From G020354785 sp964521285 (GTDB taxonomy: Bacteria; Bacteroidota; Bacteroidia; Bacteroidales; UBA10428): a stretch of DNA of 64,000 nt. Position numbers and translations under genes: made by a program. Below the pieces are notes generated by a model. It was not told the origin of the DNA, made no database searches, and saw only the letters and a list, made by a program, of their open reading frames with translations. This document shows positions 9,551 to 19,066 of this stretch, one piece after another. The DNA lies in NCBI GenBank assembly GCA_964521285.1, contig CAZFQS010000017.1, forward strand, positions 13,046 through 77,045. The letters are read 5' to 3'. The first letter of the stretch is position 1. Each line of letters starts with the position of its first letter.

Positions 9551-11188
9551 TTATTCATATCCGGAATTCTGTTCAATAACACCTTCCATAAGTTCGAGTT
9601 CACTCTCCGGAATCGGGAATAAACCTTTTTTAGCTACAAAGTTACTTCCATCCGCATCTAGGCTTTGTAAATTAACGGAATTGGAATAATCTCCATCATC
9701 TGTATCATCAATATACGTAAGTATATCAACCAGCTTAGTGAAATCGCCCTTACAAGAGCGGAGGATATCCCAGTATCGTATACCCTCACAAGCCAATTCC
9801 AGTTTTCGTTCGGCAAATATATCATCGAGTGAAATGCTATTATAATTATGGGAATCATCCCCAAAAGCCCTTTCACGTACCTTGTTAATATGACCAAGCG
9901 CTGTACCTTCGTCGCCGGTAATAAAATGCAGTTCAGCCGCCATGAGAAGAACATCTGCAAAACGGATTATTATATAATCTTCAAAACCATCACGTTGCCA
10001 GTCAGGGGTTGCTTCACGCTGGCCATTCACATAAGCAAGCATATATTTTTTAGTATTATAGCCTGAATACTGGGCTTGCTGGTTAGCTACATGATTATAG
10101 ACCAATAATGTATCGACTAAACCTTCATCATCCCATGAAAGGATAGTAGCTGTCCGTCTTGTATCGCTGGTATCATATGCATTCCATAATGAAGGCAGTA
10201 CCGGTATCGCACCCCAGCCTTGCCCGTAGGGTTCAATATTTGTATTACGCGGACCAATCATACGTAAAAACGGAAAGTTATACGGATTGCCAGAAGGATT
10301 ATACCTGACCGACCAGATAACTTCTCGATTAACTTCACCTGCATACGCGTCAATGCTTGTATCACCTCCCAGTTCGGAATAGGTAGGCACCCTCCAGAGA
10401 CTGGCAAATTCCGGGACCAAATCGTGTCCGCTATTAATGATGATGTCATCAATATAACTACGTGTATCCTGTAAAGTAAATCCATTTAAATCCGTGTCAT
10501 TATAATAACCGCTGTAATACATATAAACCCTTGCTATCATAGCTTCTGCAGCCCACTTTGTTGCACGGCCCCAATTTTCAGGCTTCATTGCATCATAACT
10601 TGCAGAGAGTCCGTTTTCAGCACAAAATATAAGGTCGTCCATTATTAATGTAAACAGCTCTTCAGCGGGTGTCCTGCCAGGTATGTCATCCGGGGTGATA
10701 GTATGGTCGAGGGCAGGTATTTCGCCAAACATCCTGGTAAGATAAAAATGGAAATATGCCCTGAGGAACCTGGCTTCAGCCTGATATTGCAATCTTAATG
10801 CCTCATTCCCTGTCCAGTCAATAAGTTCTTCATTTTCAAGGTAAACATTGGCACGGTAAATACCGCCATAATAGAAGGTCCAGGCCTCCTGGTTAACACT
10901 GGGTCCCGGTAACTGCATGCCCCTGTCAATTGATGTAAAACCACCGCCATCTCCTGTTCCAGCTCCTCCGGTACAGTTATCTGAAGCAATTTCGGAGTAA
11001 ATCATAGAACACCACCAGTCATCATGCAGTAACATATTATATACTGATGTAATGGCCTGGGTTGCATCTGCTGGTGTTCTATAAAAATTTTCAACAATCG
11101 ATGAAGTTGTTGGTAGTCTTTCAGTAAAATCTTCAGTACAGCTAAGTACCAACAATATAATGATCACTAACAATATTATTTTTTTCAT
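9551..11188 (-). CDS. SusD/RagB-family nutrient-binding outer-membrane lipoprotein
   Basis: 545 residues. Signal peptide and lipobox end at VLSC, followed by TEDFTERLPTTS and then ENFYRTPADATQAITSVYNML, the conserved N-terminal SusD helix. Further in are AEARFLRAYFHFYLTRMFG (typical TPR-like SusD core) and the C-terminal RYWDILR motif. It binds a glycan or other nutrient at the cell surface and caps the SusC barrel encoded 12 bases upstream. No glycoside hydrolase is encoded beside this pair, so substrate is unknown; the next genes are metabolic (transaldolase family, tdh, kbl). The short spacing to susC means one transcript. Confidence 0.93.
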   Translation of the reverse strand: MKKIILLVIIILLVLSCTEDFTERLPTTSSIVENFYRTPADATQAITSVYNMLLHDDWWCSMIYSEIASDNCTGGAGTGDGGGFTSIDRGMQLPGPSVNQEAWTFYYGGIYRANVYLENEELIDWTGNEALRLQYQAEARFLRAYFHFYLTRMFGEIPALDHTITPDDIPGRTPAEELFTLIMDDLIFCAENGLSASYDAMKPENWGRATKWAAEAMIARVYMYYSGYYNDTDLNGFTLQDTRSYIDDIIINSGHDLVPEFASLWRVPTYSELGGDTSIDAYAGEVNREVIWSVRYNPSGNPYNFPFLRMIGPRNTNIEPYGQGWGAIPVLPSLWNAYDTSDTRRTATILSWDDEGLVDTLLVYNHVANQQAQYSGYNTKKYMLAYVNGQREATPDWQRDGFEDYIIIRFADVLLMAAELHFITGDEGTALGHINKVRERAFGDDSHNYNSISLDDIFAERKLELACEGIRYWDILRSCKGDFTKLVDILTYIDDTDDGDYSNSVNLQSLDADGSNFVAKKGLFPIPESELELMEGVIEQNSGYE

Positions 11189-11200
11189 GATTCTTCGCTT

Positions 11201-14200
11201 TTAAAATGTTACATTAACACCAATCAGATAAGTGCGGGCAGCAGGATGGAAACCTATGTCAATACCAGAAGCATATGCATCCTGTAAAAGCCCTTCATCA
11301 TCGTAATAGGATCCGTAACCCACTTCAGGATCCAAACCATCATATTTTGTAATGGTCAGCAGGTTAGTGGCCGATATATATATCCTGAATCGCTGAAAAG
11401 GTGCATTCCTGAGCAGTGACTTGAAATCGTAGCCAATGTTAATGCTTTTAACCCTCAGGAAGTCCGCATCATGCACAGACAAATCACCAAATTTGCGCCA
11501 GTTTTGGTTAGATTCACTACTAAGTGTAACACGGGGCATTGTATTAGATGTACCTTCACCTTCGTCAATTATTCCATTTTCATTCACATCGATCCAATGC
11601 CAGCGGTCCAGTATATCAGTCATATAGTTACCATAGAAGCGTTCTTCCATTCTATATGCTCTGACTATCTGATTTCCGGCCTGACCCTGAATATTCATGG
11701 AGAAATCAAAACCTCTCCAGGAAAGGGCAACGTTAAATCCGTAAATGAAATCGGGATTCGGATCCCCTATCATAGTCTTATCATCGTTATTAATTACGCT
11801 ATCTCCATTAAAATCAACTCGTCTTACATCACCGGGATCGGCAGTACGTTGCATTGATCTGTTATTCAGACCTATATAGCTATCAATTTCTTCCTGTGTC
11901 TGAAAAATACCATTGGTTATAAATCCCCAGAAATATCCTAAAGGATACCCTTCCTCCACACGATAAAACTCTTCTGAGCCATTGTATAATACACTTTCTG
12001 ATCCGTTAATAACTTCACCGGGTACTTCAGTAACCTCGTTTTTATTATGAGCCATATTAGCCCTAATATCAATCATTAGGTCTCCGAAGTTTTTAATATA
12101 TCCCAACTCAAATTCGACTCCGGTATTTATTACATTGCCTCCATTGATATAAGGATTAGTAGTACTTATACCGGCAATACCCGAAATACCCGGAACTGTT
12201 GATGGGACAATCCAGTCTTTGCTGTTCTTCCTGTACCAGTCGAATGTAAACCTGAAATTATTCAGGAACCGTGAATCAAATCCAATGTTGGTCTGTGTTG
12301 ATGCTTCCCATTTTAAATTCTGATTGGGGAGTATATCAGGAGATATGCCAACCTGCCTGCCGCTTCCAAAAGAATATATTCTGTCCAGACTTCCAACAGT
12401 TGCCAGGAATCTATATGGCTGACTGGGTTCTTTACCATTTTGTCCCCAGCTTGCACGTATTTTCATGTAATTTAACCAGTTAACAGATTCAAGAAATTTC
12501 TCCTCAGAGATTGCCCAGCCGGCTGATACTGCAGGAAAATAACCAACCCGGTTATTCTGACCGAATCTTGAGGAAGCATCCCTTCGCAGTGATATGGTGG
12601 TCATGTACTTCTCCTTGTAATTGTAACTTATACGTCCGAAATATGAAAACCGGCTGTCACCTTTTCCATAATCACCTTTTAGTATTGCAGTATCTATAGT
12701 TGTAACATTTGTCAGAACCGGTTCAATATTTGATAAATATCCCTCTATTCTTCCTTCAACTTTAAAAAACCTGTTATCCTGAATGTTCATACCTGCCATT
12801 GCCAGAATATTGTGATCCCCGAAGATTGTCTCATAAGTAAGTGTATTATCAATATTATAATAGAATTTGCGCTCCATATCCTGCTCGTATATGGGGATAG
12901 CATTGTATGTAGCAGGTGTTAATATGAATGAATCTGTAGCGTTTGATATATGATTAAAGCTGAGAGATCCGCCAAAATCGGACCTTAACCTCAGTCCAGG
13001 TACTATTTCCAGTTCGGCATAAATATCTCCGATTATATCATCATACTTCTTTACTTCGTTAAAGTTATAATGCATGGAAGCGATTGGATTAATCTGCTGA
13101 TCATTAAATGAGGATCTACCAAAGCCATCGTAAACATCAGGATCATAAACATCAATAAGAGGGCTGGCTTCAATAAGAGATCTCAGGAAGTTATTATACT
13201 GATTGCCAACGCCAAGTCCATGTACACGTCTGTTTGTATAAGTCAGGTTCTCACCTACTTTAAGGTATTCCTTTATCTTATGTTCCGAGTTAATACGCAC
13301 ACCTATGCGTTCATACCTCGATTTATCCTCGTAATTAAAGATGCCTTCCTCATTATTGTATGATAATGATATTGAATATGTTGATATTTCAGTACCTCCT
13401 GTAATTCCTAAATAATGGCTTTGAACAGGCGCATTTTTGTTGTAGGCTTCCTCCTGCCAGTCCGTTCCCTCACCCAGATTATCTATATAATCCTGGGTGA
13501 AAAAAGGATCATTTCCCACATTAGTGCTGGCCTCGTTCATTATCATTGCATATTCTTTTGCGTTTAGCATATCAACCTTTTTTGACGCATTTGAGATCCC
13601 ATAATATGCATCATAGGTAATTTGAGGTTCTCCAGCTTTTCCTTTCTTTGTAGTAATAAGTATAACACCATTTGCAGCCCGTGATCCATATATCGCCGCA
13701 GAAGCAGCATCTTTCAAAACATCTACTGTTTCAATGTCCGAAGGATTCAGGGTGTTAAGGTTACCGGGTACACCATCAATCAGAACCAGCGGATTGTTAT
13801 CATTTGGTGACGATAGTCCGCGTATACTTATATTATAATCAGAGCCAGGCTGGCCCGATTGTTTTACAATTATCATACCAGGAGTAAGCCCCTGTAATGA
13901 TGATTCCAGGCGGTTAGCATTGTTCTTCACCAGGTCTTCGTTCCTGACCTGACTGGTTGCACCCGTAACCAGCTTTTTTTTCTGTACACCATACCCAACC
14001 ACCACTATCTCTTCCATATCTTCAGCTATAAATGCAAGTCCGACATCTATAACTGTTTGATCAGTTACAAGTATTTCCTGTGGCTGGTAGCCAATATATG
14101 AGAAAACCAGTGTCACCCCCGAATCATATATATTAAGTGTATAGGTTCCGTCAGCATTTGTAGCAGTACCTATCATAGTGCCTTTGATCAAAACACTGGC

Positions 14201-14359
14201 TCCTGCTAAAGGTTCCCCGCTGACTTTATCGGTAACAGTTCCGGAAATAGTTATTTCCTGGGCATTTACATTATGACTGCTCAGTATAAAAAAAAGCAAA
14301 ACCATAATGCTATGCATTATCAAATAATAATGCCAATTCTGTTTTAATCTTATTTTCAT
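11201..14359 (-). CDS. SusC/RagA-family TonB-dependent outer-membrane transporter
   Basis: 1052 residues. Signal peptide to about residue 33, carboxypeptidase-regulatory-like domain (ISGTVTDKVSGEPLAGASV, about 36-115), EEIVVVGYGVQKKKLVTGA linker, and plug with LQGLTPGMII, IRGLSSP and LKDAASAAIYGSRAANGV. The beta-barrel follows and ends LIGVNVTF. It imports the ligand captured by the SusD encoded directly downstream, powered by TonB-ExbBD. No regulator (HTCS, ECF sigma/anti-sigma) is adjacent, so control of this pair is not evident from the window. The 5' side is a repeat-rich gap. Confidence 0.94.
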   Translation of the reverse strand: MKIRLKQNWHYYLIMHSIMVLLFFILSSHNVNAQEITISGTVTDKVSGEPLAGASVLIKGTMIGTATNADGTYTLNIYDSGVTLVFSYIGYQPQEILVTDQTVIDVGLAFIAEDMEEIVVVGYGVQKKKLVTGATSQVRNEDLVKNNANRLESSLQGLTPGMIIVKQSGQPGSDYNISIRGLSSPNDNNPLVLIDGVPGNLNTLNPSDIETVDVLKDAASAAIYGSRAANGVILITTKKGKAGEPQITYDAYYGISNASKKVDMLNAKEYAMIMNEASTNVGNDPFFTQDYIDNLGEGTDWQEEAYNKNAPVQSHYLGITGGTEISTYSISLSYNNEEGIFNYEDKSRYERIGVRINSEHKIKEYLKVGENLTYTNRRVHGLGVGNQYNNFLRSLIEASPLIDVYDPDVYDGFGRSSFNDQQINPIASMHYNFNEVKKYDDIIGDIYAELEIVPGLRLRSDFGGSLSFNHISNATDSFILTPATYNAIPIYEQDMERKFYYNIDNTLTYETIFGDHNILAMAGMNIQDNRFFKVEGRIEGYLSNIEPVLTNVTTIDTAILKGDYGKGDSRFSYFGRISYNYKEKYMTTISLRRDASSRFGQNNRVGYFPAVSAGWAISEEKFLESVNWLNYMKIRASWGQNGKEPSQPYRFLATVGSLDRIYSFGSGRQVGISPDILPNQNLKWEASTQTNIGFDSRFLNNFRFTFDWYRKNSKDWIVPSTVPGISGIAGISTTNPYINGGNVINTGVEFELGYIKNFGDLMIDIRANMAHNKNEVTEVPGEVINGSESVLYNGSEEFYRVEEGYPLGYFWGFITNGIFQTQEEIDSYIGLNNRSMQRTADPGDVRRVDFNGDSVINNDDKTMIGDPNPDFIYGFNVALSWRGFDFSMNIQGQAGNQIVRAYRMEERFYGNYMTDILDRWHWIDVNENGIIDEGEGTSNTMPRVTLSSESNQNWRKFGDLSVHDADFLRVKSINIGYDFKSLLRNAPFQRFRIYISATNLLTITKYDGLDPEVGYGSYYDDEGLLQDAYASGIDIGFHPAARTYLIGVNVTF

Positions 14360-14500
14360 AAATATTAAGTTTAATGGTTACAGCTAATTTAGTTAATTTA
14401 TAGGAATCCCAGAAATATATGATCTTTTTATAAATCTCAACGGATTATTATGATAAATAATACATTATATAATGTTAAAAAAGGGGGAAAAAGGCGCAAA

Positions 14501-14599
14501 AAAGGGTACAGCGCTGTGAGAGGGGATAGCGCCCTTAAAGGGCGCAGTCCCTAAGTTGATAAAAAAAAGGGGACAGCGCCCTTGTCGCTGTCCCCTTTT
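14501..14599. repeat. Triple copy of the dispersed ACAGCGCCC repeat with strong hairpin
   Basis: Within the 295-base gap 14360-14654. Three related units are seen: AAAGGGTACAGCGCTGTGAG at 14501-14520, an imperfect inverted unit GGGATAGCGCCCTT/AGGGCGCAGTCCC at 14523-14552, and a clean 14-base-pair hairpin at 14565-14599 (AAAAGGGGACAGCG, 7-base loop, CGCTGTCCCCTTTT). On the minus strand the hairpin lies downstream of the siaC-like stop (14655) and could terminate it. The rest of the gap (14360-14500) is AT-rich with no gene and presumably carries the susC promoter. Confidence 0.75.
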
Positions 14600-14654
14600 A
14601 TATATGTTTACTGCAGGGAACTATAAGATATTCAAAAGAACATGAAAATACACA

Positions 14655-15044
14655 TTAGTACTCAACTGATTCCTCAACCTCGATATAATTCATAGGAATC
14701 TCAATCATTGATTCTATAAACTTGCCAAGCTCATACATATCGTCATCACCAACTTCATAGGACCAGGTAATGCTCATATTATTCTCTTTCTTGTCATATG
14801 CTTTGTTAAGAGTCTCAAGAATGTTCAGTAAGTGCTTTGAGGAGCTTGTATTTATGTATTCAAATTTGAGATTTATAGATGTGCTGGCAGGTGGATTCTT
14901 TATGTACTCTTCTATCCATTCAAGGATTGGAGTAAAAAGTTTCATAGGATCTTCAGGGATCGATCTTCCTGAAAATTCTAACAGCCCGCTTTTTAGTCTA
15001 ACTCCGAGTGATTCAGGTGTTGGTTCTATAAAGAGTTCTTTCAT
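14655..15044 (-). CDS. SiaC-like regulatory phosphoprotein (DUF1987 family)
   Basis: 129 residues, small acidic cytosolic protein matching the DUF1987/SiaC family in length and motifs: LFIEPTPESLGV at the N-terminus, FSGRSIPEDP, LKFEYINTSSSKHLL (residues 59-73) and ITWSYEVGDDDM. In Pseudomonas, SiaC is switched by phosphorylation of a threonine in the equivalent loop (kinase SiaB, phosphatase SiaA) and activates a diguanylate cyclase. The cluster T66-S67-S68-S69 is the candidate phosphosite here. No kinase, PP2C phosphatase or GGDEF gene is present in the window, so the partner is unknown. Single-gene unit with a hairpin downstream. Family assignment is fairly sure; function in this organism is inference. 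Confidence 0.8.
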   Translation of the reverse strand: MKELFIEPTPESLGVRLKSGLLEFSGRSIPEDPMKLFTPILEWIEEYIKNPPASTSINLKFEYINTSSSKHLLNILETLNKAYDKKENNMSITWSYEVGDDDMYELGKFIESMIEIPMNYIEVEESVEY

Positions 15045-15297
15045 GATGTTTAATTGTGGATTAATTTATTCTGTAAACAAATAGTTAAAATAAATTGTTT
15101 AAACCAGTTTCACTTATCATACGGTTTTCTTATACAAAATGATTTATATATTTCTCTGCTTTTGATTAAAAGAGAAAAATCATTGATTAAATTAATGCTC
15201 TGGACAACGGATTTTTATGATTCTAACATCGTATCCGGGCTTATACCGGATTGATTAATATAAAATCAGACATAACCGGAGCCAATACTTCTGGTTT

Positions 15298-17733
15298 CTA
15301 ACCCATAATTACCTCAACCGCATGGATGGTTCCTGAATCAAATACCGGAATTATATTCCCCTTAATCTCCTTACCGTCAATTATTAATTGTTTAATTCCT
15401 TTTGAAACATGGTCCGGATTTTTTATCTCTATCCTGTACTTCGCCCCCCTGAATACCCTGTTAACAATATATCCATTCCAGCTTTCAGGGATACACGGAT
15501 CAACTTTTAACCCTTCATAATCAGGGAATATACCCAGAATATATTGAGTAATGGCAAAATAATTCCAGGCAGCGGTTCCTGTTAACCATGAATTTTTTGC
15601 CTCACCGGGCTTAAATGCATCTTTACCTGCAATCATTTGTGAATATACATAAGGTTCGGTTTTATGTAAAACATGAATATCTTCAAGATAAGAGGGGCAT
15701 ATCTTTCTGTAATAATCCCATGCCCTGTCCCCATTGCCTGTTAATGTTTCAGCAATCATTATCCATGGATTATTATGGCAAAAAACACCTGCATTTTCTT
15801 TGTAACCCTGGGGATAAGAAGATATTTCACCATATTTGACAATATATTCGGTAAAAGCAGGATTATTTAATACTATCCCATAATCGCAATCAAGATATTT
15901 TTTCACTGAATCCAGGGCCTGCCGGGCGCGGCCATCCTCTATGCCTATGCCTGCCATGACACAAATTCCCTGTGATTCAATGAATATTTTGCCTTCCTTC
16001 TGTTCTTTACTGCCAACCTTCTCTCCAAAATGATCATATGCCCTGATAAACCATTCACCATCCCATCCATTATCATTTATTGCTTTTTTCATATTTTCAA
16101 TATGTATTCCGGCTTTCTTTGCCTCATCTTCCTTATTTAATCTCCTGCAAATCTCAACAAAATCATTGCCATATAAGACAAACATCCCTGCAATAAATAC
16201 TGATTCGGCAACTCCCCCTTCTTTATTTTCGGTTGTCTGAAAGGATTCACCGGGAGTATCAGAAAAACAATTAAGATTCAGGCAATCGTTCCAGTCTGCT
16301 CTGCCAATTAAAGGAAGATTATGCTGGCCCAGGTTATTAACCACGTTGTAGAATGAACGTTTCAGATGTTCGAACAAGGTAGCCTTATTGGATTCATCAT
16401 TATCAAAAGGGACCAGTTCATCAAGTATATTCCAGTCACCTGTTTCTTTGATGTAAGCGCTTGCAGAAAGAATAAGCCACAGCGGATCGTCATTAAAATT
16501 GCTACCGATCTCATTATTTCCACGTTTTGTCAATGGCTGGTACTGATGATAGGCACCACCGTCATCAAACTGTGTTGAAGCAATATCGATAATTCTTTCC
16601 CTTGCTCTTTCAGGAATCTGATGTACAAAACCAATCAGGTCCTGGTTCGAATCCCGAAATCCCATTCCCCGTCCTATGCCTGATTCGAAGTATGAAGCAC
16701 TACGGCTAAAGTTAAAGGTTACCATGCACTGGTACTGGTTCCAGATATTCACCATCCTGTTTAGTCTCTCATCAGGATGCTCCAGGTTATATGCAGAAAG
16801 TAAACTGTCCCAAAATTTCCTTAATCCATCAAAAGCAATATTTACAGCTTTAACAGTATTGTATTTTGCTATCATCTCTTCAGCAGGAGTTTTATTGATC
16901 ACCTGTTTACCTGAAAACTTCTTTTTCACGGGATTCTCCACATAACCCAGAATAAATATTAATTCGGTTTCCTCCCCCGCTTTCAGTTCCATATCAATAC
17001 AGTGCGAAGCAATAGGCGACCAGCCATGAGCTTCCGTATTCCGGGGCTTTCCTTCCATAACCGCATCAGGAGCATCAAAACCATTGTATAACCCGATAAA
17101 TGTTTCCCTGTCCGTATCATATCCAGAAATTTTCCTGTTTACTGTATAAAATGCATAATGATTCCTTCTCTCCCTGTATTCTGTTTTGTGATACAAAGTT
17201 GACCCGTTTATTTCAACCTGACCGGTTGAAAAGTTCCTCTGAAAATTTGTATTATCATCATTTGCATCCCAAAGACACCATTCAACCAATGAGAAGAGCT
17301 TAAACTTTTTCGTTTTACCGGTTCTGTTGGTTAGTTTAACCTTCTGGACTTCACCCCAGTATTTTAATGGCACCATATATAATATTTCGGCTTCCAGTCC
17401 ATTCCTCTCACCTTTAATTACAGTGTATCCCAAACCGTGACGGCATTCGTAACTGTCTAATTTAGCTTTCACCGGTTTCCACCCCTGAGACCAGACATCG
17501 CCGTTTTCATTTATATAAAAATACTTACCTCCGGCATCCATTGGCACGTTATTATATCTGTAGCGTGTAATCCTTCTCAAACGAGCATCTTTATAAAAAC
17601 TGTATCCACCGGCTGTATTTGATATTAATGAAAAAAAATCTTCGTTACCAAGATAATTTATCCAGGGCCATGGAGTTTTCGGATCAGTAATAATGTATTC
17701 CCTTTCCTTGTCGTTAAAATAACCGAATTTCAT
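15298..17733 (-). CDS. Cellobiose phosphorylase (GH94)
   Basis: 811 residues, matching the length of characterised cellobiose phosphorylases. Phosphorolyses cellobiose to alpha-glucose 1-phosphate and glucose in the cytosol (no signal peptide), saving ATP. Readable family segments: YFNDKEREYIIT and PWPWINYLGNEDFFSLIS at the N-terminus, YKDARLRRITRYRYNN, MVNIWNQYQCMVTFN, GIGRGMGFRDSNQDL, then GRADWNDCLNLNCFS with the catalytic acid Asp near residue 480, and AKNSWLTGTAAWN near the C-terminus. These follow closely the Cellulomonas enzyme as I remember it, which favours cellobiose over chitobiose or beta-1,2-oligoglucan (those enzymes differ in sequence or are longer). Divergent from the GH12 gene, 246 bases apart. 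Confidence 0.92.
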   Translation of the reverse strand: MKFGYFNDKEREYIITDPKTPWPWINYLGNEDFFSLISNTAGGYSFYKDARLRRITRYRYNNVPMDAGGKYFYINENGDVWSQGWKPVKAKLDSYECRHGLGYTVIKGERNGLEAEILYMVPLKYWGEVQKVKLTNRTGKTKKFKLFSLVEWCLWDANDDNTNFQRNFSTGQVEINGSTLYHKTEYRERRNHYAFYTVNRKISGYDTDRETFIGLYNGFDAPDAVMEGKPRNTEAHGWSPIASHCIDMELKAGEETELIFILGYVENPVKKKFSGKQVINKTPAEEMIAKYNTVKAVNIAFDGLRKFWDSLLSAYNLEHPDERLNRMVNIWNQYQCMVTFNFSRSASYFESGIGRGMGFRDSNQDLIGFVHQIPERARERIIDIASTQFDDGGAYHQYQPLTKRGNNEIGSNFNDDPLWLILSASAYIKETGDWNILDELVPFDNDESNKATLFEHLKRSFYNVVNNLGQHNLPLIGRADWNDCLNLNCFSDTPGESFQTTENKEGGVAESVFIAGMFVLYGNDFVEICRRLNKEDEAKKAGIHIENMKKAINDNGWDGEWFIRAYDHFGEKVGSKEQKEGKIFIESQGICVMAGIGIEDGRARQALDSVKKYLDCDYGIVLNNPAFTEYIVKYGEISSYPQGYKENAGVFCHNNPWIMIAETLTGNGDRAWDYYRKICPSYLEDIHVLHKTEPYVYSQMIAGKDAFKPGEAKNSWLTGTAAWNYFAITQYILGIFPDYEGLKVDPCIPESWNGYIVNRVFRGAKYRIEIKNPDHVSKGIKQLIIDGKEIKGNIIPVFDSGTIHAVEVIMG

Positions 17734-17979
17734 AATTTACTGTTTGTATTTATTAACTGCATGTGTAATTCTTCTAATTACTAAATAGTTGAGCTATATT
17801 GCCTGTTTCAGGTTCAGGGCGCTAAAGATATCCGAATCGATTATATAATCCTAATTATTGCCAGATAATTTATTTTACTGTTAAAAAGTTCGGCTTTTTT
17901 TTCCCAACTTAATAGTATATATTAACTCTTTCAATATAATAATAACATTTTCTTCAAAACTTAAAATACTAAAAATACA

Positions 17980-19029
17980 ATGAATAAAAGCTATATAATT
18001 TGCCTGGGAATATTATTACTTTCTGCTAATATTAACGGTCAGGTACAGGAATTGTGTGACCCAAATTCAACCTCTGTAATGGACGGTGAATATCATGTGT
18101 CAAACAATACCTGGGGCTCCGGTACAGGATGTGGAGAACAGTGCCTTAATATAGACAGGGATACATCAATGTTTGAAGTGTTTTTATCCACCCACGATGA
18201 CGCCCAGGTATGTTCCTATCCTTTTATTTACAAGGGCTGTCACTGGGGCTGGTGTACTTCCAGGGATAATCCCTTTCCTAAAAAAATAAATGAAATAGCA
18301 AGTGCCCCTTTTAGCTGGGTTATAAGCACAGAGGGTGTTTCCGGAACATGGAATTCCTCTTTTGAAGCCTGGTTTGATTCAGCCGCTTCCGAATCGGATT
18401 ACAATGGTGAATTAATGATCTGGATTAACTATGGGGGCGGTGCCGGACCCGGGGGATCGAAGGTAGGAACTGTTACCATTGGTGGCCATGACTGGGATGT
18501 ATATTTTGCTGCATGGTGGGTGAACTATATTGCTTACAAAATTAAAACTGTTACCGATAGTGTAAGCCTCGATTTAAGGATTTTTATTCAGGATGCCGTG
18601 AACCGCGGTTACCTTGAGGAAGACTGGTATATTCATAATATGGAAGCCGGTTTTGAAATATGGAGAGGTGGACAGGGACTGAAAACACATTCTTATTCTG
18701 CTTCGATCGTTGAAGGAGAATACACCTCTGTCCGGGAAAGACAGAGAATCTCCATAAAGCCTGAATATAAGCTTAAACAAAACTATCCAAATCCTTTTAA
18801 TGAAGATACGAGAATATCATACTTATTGTCCCGGGCAGCATTTGTAACTATAAAAATTTACGACATTTTTGGAAGAGAAGTTAAGACATTGGTAAATAAA
18901 TTACAGCAGCCTGGTGACTATTATGTAAATTTCCATGCAGAAGAACTACCGGGCGGAGTTTATACATACAGATTGTATTTGGACAATGAGTTTGCAGATA
19001 GCAGGAAGATGATACTTATAAATTTTTAG
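17980..19029 (+). CDS. Secreted GH12 endo-beta-glucanase with T9SS type A sorting domain
   Basis: 349 residues. Signal peptide to about Gln21 (ANINGQ). The GH12 catalytic domain spans about 22-245: NTWGSGTGCGEQC near the N-terminus, GELMIWINYGGG with presumed nucleophile Glu144, and AGFEIWRGGQGL with presumed acid/base Glu226, the two motifs that define the family. GH12 enzymes cut beta-1,4-glucans (cellulose, xyloglucan, mixed-linkage glucan). Residues 264-349 (YKLKQNYPNPFNEDTRI ... GGVYTYRLYL) form the sorting domain removed by the type IX secretion system, so the enzyme is exported. Divergent from cellobiose phosphorylase, suggesting a paired role: release outside, phosphorolysis inside. 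Exact glucan specificity is not readable. Confidence 0.85.
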   Translation: MNKSYIICLGILLLSANINGQVQELCDPNSTSVMDGEYHVSNNTWGSGTGCGEQCLNIDRDTSMFEVFLSTHDDAQVCSYPFIYKGCHWGWCTSRDNPFPKKINEIASAPFSWVISTEGVSGTWNSSFEAWFDSAASESDYNGELMIWINYGGGAGPGGSKVGTVTIGGHDWDVYFAAWWVNYIAYKIKTVTDSVSLDLRIFIQDAVNRGYLEEDWYIHNMEAGFEIWRGGQGLKTHSYSASIVEGEYTSVRERQRISIKPEYKLKQNYPNPFNEDTRISYLLSRAAFVTIKIYDIFGREVKTLVNKLQQPGDYYVNFHAEELPGGVYTYRLYLDNEFADSRKMILINF

Positions 19030-19066
19030 TAATTTTATTTATGATACTCTAACATATAAAAGTCAA

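Noticed and set aside
15233..15251. Small inverted repeat ATCCGG/CCGGAT after the cellobiose phosphorylase gene, considered as a terminator.
   Set aside because: Only six base pairs and no T-run on the transcribed strand.
16645..16660. GGTTCGAATCCC, which looks like the T-loop of a tRNA.
   Set aside because: It lies in the strongly conserved RDSNQDL coding segment of cellobiose phosphorylase, and no acceptor stem, D-arm or anticodon arm fits around it.
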